From Dryocosmus kuriphilus (Eukaryota > Arthropoda > Insecta > Hymenoptera > Cynipidae): a stretch of DNA of 64,000 bases. Below are positions 59,514 through 64,000 of this stretch, one piece after another. The position numbers were made by a program, and so were the translations under genes. The first letter of the stretch is position 1, and every line of letters begins with the position of its first letter. The stretch is taken from the NCBI GenBank assembly GCA_038277395.1, contig CM076189.1, positions 238,702,653-238,766,652 on the forward strand. The letters are read 5' to 3'. The notes beneath the pieces were generated by a model. That model saw only the letters and a list, made by a program, of their open reading frames with translations. It did not search any database and was not told the DNA's origin.

Positions 59514-62500
59514 AAATATCAAAACGAGAATGGTCATTGACTATAGAGCACTAAATGAGAAGACTATTGGCGACGACTATCCATTACCAAATATATGTGA
59601 TATATTAGATCAACTGGGCGGCGCTAAGTACTTCTCAACTCTAGATCTGGCTGCCGGATTCCATCAAATTCCAATGGATCCTGAATCTCAGCCAAAGACT
59701 GCTTTCTCGAGTTCTTTTGGACACCATGAATATAAAAAGATGCCACTTGGTTTAAAGACTGCCCCCTCCACTTTCCAAAGACTCATGGATCAAGTTTTAT
59801 CTGGTCTGCAAGGTCAAGAGCTTTTTATATATATGGAAGACATCGTCATATATGCAAGCTCTTTGGAAGAACACTACGAAAAATTGAAAAGGCTTCTAGG
59901 TAGACTTCAGACTGCTGGGCTCACACTTCAAGCGGATAAGTGCTATTAAAAAAAAAAGAAATCACCTATCTAGGTCACGTGATTACGCAAGAAGGTGTGA
60001 AACCCGATCCGAGAAAGATCGAAGCAGTCAAGAAATTCCCTGTCCCTAAAACCAGAAAAAACATTAAGCAGTTCCCTGGGCTTATCGGCTACTATGGGCG
60101 ATTTATACTCGATTTTGCTAAGTTGGCTAAACCCCTCACTCATATCACCAATCTTGGCGTCAAATTTCATTGAGGTGAACCTCAGCAAATTGCTTTTGAA
60201 AGTTTACGGGATCTCATCATAATTGATCCCATACTCCAATATCCTGACTTTAGCAAGCCCTTCTTCGTGACAACGGATTCATCGAATTATGCTATTGGGG
60301 CTGTGTTAAGTCAAGGAAAGGTTGGAGAAGATCTTCCGATAGCTTATGCTTCTAGGACCTTAAACGACGCCGAGACGCGTTATGCATCCATCTAAAAAGA
60401 GCTTCTAGCCATTTTGATCGGAGTAGAAACATTTAGACCCTACCTTACGGTCGAAAATTTACACTGGTTACAGACCATAGGCCTTTAATTTGGCTCCATA
60501 ATGTAAAACTCCCTGGATCTAAACTACTAAGGTGGGGTTTGCGATTAAAGGAATATGATTATACAATAGTGTACAAATCAGGGAGAGTAAATAAAGGGTG
60601 GATATTCAAAGTCGTATAACCGCCATTTCAAATTTCTTACGGGAGAGCGGTAAAACGCTCGCACTTTTTAAAATTATAATAACGAAATGAAATTATTGAA
60701 AAATTCTCACAATAAAACTATTGCGAATTTTGACTTGCCCTTGTCACTGAAATGACGGCATCAGCTTAGGGTTTCGAAAAAAAATTTTTTTTAATTTTGA
60801 AAAATTGGCGGTTATACGACTTTGAATATCCACCCTTCAAATGCCAACGCTGATGCGCTGTCCATAAATCCCGTCATTAAAGATGGCATAAAAGAGGTAG
60901 GAAGTGCTACTACAGGGACGCAAGATCAGACAATTCTTGATAAAATAGAAATAAATTCAAACGACCCAACTACAGACGTTACGTTTAGTCCCAGAGATCA
61001 GGAGCAAATACTTGCTATTGACAGCACTGTATGGGCTTCAGATTTCGCCATTGATTCTGAATTATAGGATGACGATTTTAATTCAAATAATAATCAGTTG
61101 ATTAATGAAGCTTTTAGTTACCCTCTTTTAAAATTGATTACAATAACAAAGACTTGACGAATGAAAAATAAGAGGACGAAGTTTCTCCACCCTGGTTACA
61201 GGTACTGCCAATAGAGATATCCGCTGGCCACGCAGAGAGGGAACGAAATCAAGAGGACTCTGAAAGTGATGGATATGAAACGGCGGAAGAAGATAATGCA
61301 TGGGTTCAGGATGAATGGGAACCAGGAAATGATAGGGACCTCGTTGGTAGTCTAGTGACGGCAGAGGATCCTCTACCACTTGGCTATGGAGGAAAGGCAC
61401 TTCTATCCCGGAAGAAAAATCTTGCAAGTGGTGATTCACAGAAATGTGAACCAGGATTTGAATGGTTGAGTAACGAATCAGGAAAAGTTAGAGACCCCAA
61501 AGGGCGGCTGACGGTAGATGCTCATCTACCACCCATTACCCAGGGGATGAGGGACGAAGTGCCGGAGATAAAAAGAAAAGATATCATTGAGAGTTGTGAT
61601 TACTTGACCGAATTCAAAAAAAGGAGATTGATTCAGTCAAGTGGTAGCAATCAGAGTCCTCATAACTTCGCCCCTGTGTTAGTACTAAATGCCTCGTGTA
61701 TTAAATATAGAAGAGACCCTTTTCTAACGGAAACACACCACCTGGTTTATTTTATCTCAGAAGATTGTTGATTCACAGCCGAGGTCAGTAGAAAATTAGA
61801 AAGTGAAGGTTTAGTAAATTTTGAGGCTCTTCTTTCAACCCAGCCCCAAAAGAGACATGTAGTTGTTTTTAAAAAAGACGAAAGGTTCATATTCCACTTG
61901 GTCGCAAAGTCCACCTCGATGAAAAACCCTCCCTGGAAGTTCTTAAAAATGTCTGCAAGAACTAAAAATAGCGATGACGGATCTAGGCATTTATTCTTAT
62001 AACATTTCGAGGAAAGGAAATGGACGCGATATATTACCATGGTTTGGAATCGAAGACATCCTAAGGGAAACCTTCGTTGGAAGTGAGATGACAACATACA
62101 TTTGCACTAATGAGTTAATGATTCCGGTCCTCGAAGACCGTCAAAGAATCATCAGAGAATGTAATTCCTCTGTAACAGGCGGACACTTCGGCGTTACGAA
62201 AACCTATAGTCGATTACGAGAGAGATTTTTCTGGGAAGGTTCAGAATTTGATGTGAAGGATTTTATAAAAACTTATGAGAGTTACCAGAAAACAAAACTA
62301 ATACGGCAAAAAGGTAAGGAGCCTATGAAAATTACCGACACACCCCGTAAGGCGTTTGATAAGATTCAAATTGATATAGTAGGCCCTTAACCTGTTACTG
62401 AATGCGGAAACAGGTATATTCTAACTGTCCAGGATTGTTTGACCAAATATTCGAACGCAATACCCCTGAAAAATATGGACTTGAGTCACAATTGCTTGTG

Positions 62501-62851
62501 CCTTGGTAGAAAATATAATTTGTCGGTTCGGTTTGCCCAGGATAATCCATACTGACTGGGGTAGTAATTTCCTCAGCCAGATAATAAAGACCTTCTGCAA
62601 AATATTCCAAATTAAGCAGGTTAAGTCCAGGGCGTTTCATCCACAATCCCTCGGTGCTCTGGAACGAAGCCATCATGTCCTTGTCGAATATTTGCGTCAT
62701 TACCGCGAGGATCGCAGCTATATAAATGGATGAAATTTTCCATGTTTTCCTATAATTCCACAATCCATTCAGCAACCAATTTTACTCCTCACAACCTCGT
62801 TTTTGGTGCAGATGCACGAATTCCATCTGAATTTTAAACTGGCGAAGTCTC
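59514..62851 (+). pseudogene. pol: Gypsy pol remnant, copy 2 (RT, RNase H, integrase)
   Basis: It starts inside RT at 'RMVIDYRALNEKT' (59530) and keeps 'STLDLAAGFHQIPM', the altered catalytic box 'IYMEDIVIYA' (about 59826), the frameshift in the A-run (here two bases shorter, about 59947), the TAA in RNase H (about 60393), the MITE (60596-60835) and the integrase pieces 'VTGGHFGVTKTYSRLRERF', 'HTDWGSNF' and 'GALERSHHVL'. An additional single-base loss near 60445 breaks RNase H further ('PYL' then frameshift). Gag, protease and N-terminal RT are deleted. The reading stops at the Polinton target site 62852-62857. Confidence 0.9.
60596..60835. mobile_element. MITE in gypsy pol, copy 2
   Basis: Identical placement and terminal repeats as 7837-8076. 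Confidence 0.85.
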
Positions 62852-62857
62852 GATCAC

Positions 62858-64000
62858 AGTAGTATAGCAGTGTACGTTCTAGTTCACCACGACAAGCTTT
62901 GTGCTGCCGCCGACAGATGGCGCCACTACTCCCTCAGTGGTACATGTCCGTGATAAGTATCGACAGTCGGTACTACCCTCGATCGGTAAGGTAGGGTTAT
63001 GGATGCATTAGAAACATGGCAGTTTGTTACCCTTAGCCGGTAAGGTAGGAATCTGGGTAAATTATTACCATCAGTCGGTAATGCAGTTAGTTACCGCCAG
63101 TCAGTAAGATAGAAATCTGGCACGTGTGAAATAAACTATTTAACGTTATTCGATAAGGAAGTGCTCTATTCCAGACTATATACGTCGAGAATTGACGTGG
63201 TTCATGTCCGTGCTAAGCTTATTTTAGTACGCAATAGCTAGAGACACGAAATCACCACCCTTACCCCTTCTCTCACCCATAAGCAAGTAGAAATGCAGTC
63301 AAGGTTATCGTTATGTAATGGAACTTACATCTCTTACCTACGCATACTGTAGGTGACGTATTATGGGGATTCCCGAGAACTCGACAAGTTTCAACAAGCA
63401 TCGACAAGTTTCAATATGCAATTTTTCGACATGAAGGTAAAGAGTTAATAAAATACTTACTTGTAAAATTTCTATCCATCGCAGTGTGTGAAATCCATCG
63501 TTGTTGTTGTTGTTTGAAGGAACGAAGCGGAAAATGTACAACTTATTCATAAATTAAAACTAAGTAAATTAAGTTAATGCAAAGCGGAAAAAAGTGAACA
63601 GTATCCCATAGATGTTTCAACGTAGAAATTCAACCCATCGATGTGCTGAAAATCCATCGTTGAAATTTGTGCAAAGCGGAAAGAAACGCATTTTCTCTTT
63701 TATCCATAAATTAAGGTAAAAAACGTCAGACTCACTTTTCTTATCTTTAAACTAAAATTAAGTAATAAGTACATACAGGCAGTTTATCTGTGAATGTTAT
63801 AATTTATTATTCACACCAAGCTTCCTCAATACAAAGCTCTTTCATTCAACATAATCAAATTCAAAAAGATTGTATTTTCCACCAAAGTAGCACAAAGAGA
63901 GTTTCTTAGCCTGGACCGCTACTTCCATCTTTTCGAACGTGTCCATATAGGCTGGATCCTCAAAAATCTTCTTTATTCTGCTCGGCATGTAGACTGCGAT
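62858..64000 (+). mobile_element. Left end of a second Polinton 1 copy, cut by the window
   Basis: 'agtagtatagcagtgtac' follows 'gatcac' exactly as at 10104, and the terminal repeat runs to the window end. It includes the last part (63842-64000) of the minus-strand OB-like gene, from 'NLFEFDYVE' back toward its middle. The rest of this Polinton would lie beyond 64000. Confidence 0.92.

Larger units (their letters stand above)
55639..64000 (+). repeat. Direct segmental duplication of 1-11246 (copy 2)
   Basis: Base-by-base correspondence with only scattered substitutions, small indels and microsatellite length changes. The offset is 55,638 at the start and 52,754 at the end, owing to a 2.9-kb deletion in copy 2. 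It includes family A tail, fold-back element, LTR-like stretch, gypsy, MITE and the start of Polinton 1, and runs off the window end. Confidence 0.97.

Overview
This is a repeat-choked stretch of an animal nuclear genome, most likely an insect (the element mix resembles Hymenoptera, but nothing here fixes the order). It is AT-rich and has no intact host gene. Nearly everything is transposable-element DNA at different stages of decay: two Polinton/Maverick virus-like elements, a Ty3/gypsy retrotransposon present twice, a mariner, an EnSpm/CACTA-like element with a DUF4806 companion gene, a tRNA-derived SINE, several MITE or fold-back elements, and an AT-rich interspersed repeat called 'family A' here.

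Layout. 1-3334: family A tail, a 661-bp fold-back element and an LTR-like stretch. 3335-10097: a decayed gypsy element. Its integrase reading is cut by Polinton 1 (10104-25483, 15.4 kb, near-identical 6-bp target duplication) and resumes at 25484-25828. There it meets a decayed mariner (25830-26870), followed by a 500-bp assembly gap (26970-27469). 27470-28108: family A. 28115-42815: Polinton 2 (14.7 kb, exact 6-bp target duplication AATGCG). 42822-50230: mostly AT-rich repeats, with a decayed three-exon DUF4806 gene on the minus strand (45685-46363). 50235-54948: a decayed EnSpm/CACTA-like transposase split by a SINE, then a multi-exon DUF4806 gene on the same strand. 55165-56420: family A. 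From 55639 to the window end the sequence repeats bases 1-11246 almost exactly, in direct orientation, including the gypsy/Polinton 1 junction. This second copy lost 2.9 kb of gypsy (leader, gag, protease, N-terminal RT) and carries 35 bp of filler at the break.

Polintons. Both encode a protein-primed DNA polymerase B, a retrovirus-like integrase with chromodomain, an FtsK/HerA-type packaging ATPase, an adenovirus-type cysteine protease, a protein joining a parvovirus-like phospholipase A2 domain to a hydrophobic segment, a short fibre-like protein, a conserved protein of unknown role, and jelly-roll capsid proteins. In a virion-forming ancestor these would replicate DNA by protein priming, package it, build and mature a capsid, breach a membrane and integrate. 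Both copies are now broken, in complementary ways. Polinton 1 keeps the capsid genes, but as frameshifted pseudogenes, and has lost catalytic residues in protease and PLA2. Polinton 2 keeps open integrase, ATPase, protease and PLA2 frames, but has lost the whole major capsid gene through a deletion that fused the minor capsid gene to a downstream accessory gene, and its polymerase has frameshifts.

Most notable: the whole block between polymerase and right terminal repeat is inverted between the two Polintons; both keep a compact overlapping divergent promoter (TATA to CAGT spacing 31-32 nt each way) and an identical 41-nt overlap of fibre-like and integrase frames; a TATA-N-CAGT promoter module recurs at about a dozen Polinton genes; and the two DUF4806 genes share intron positions and phases, suggesting that DUF4806 is the second gene of an animal EnSpm/CACTA-like transposon.
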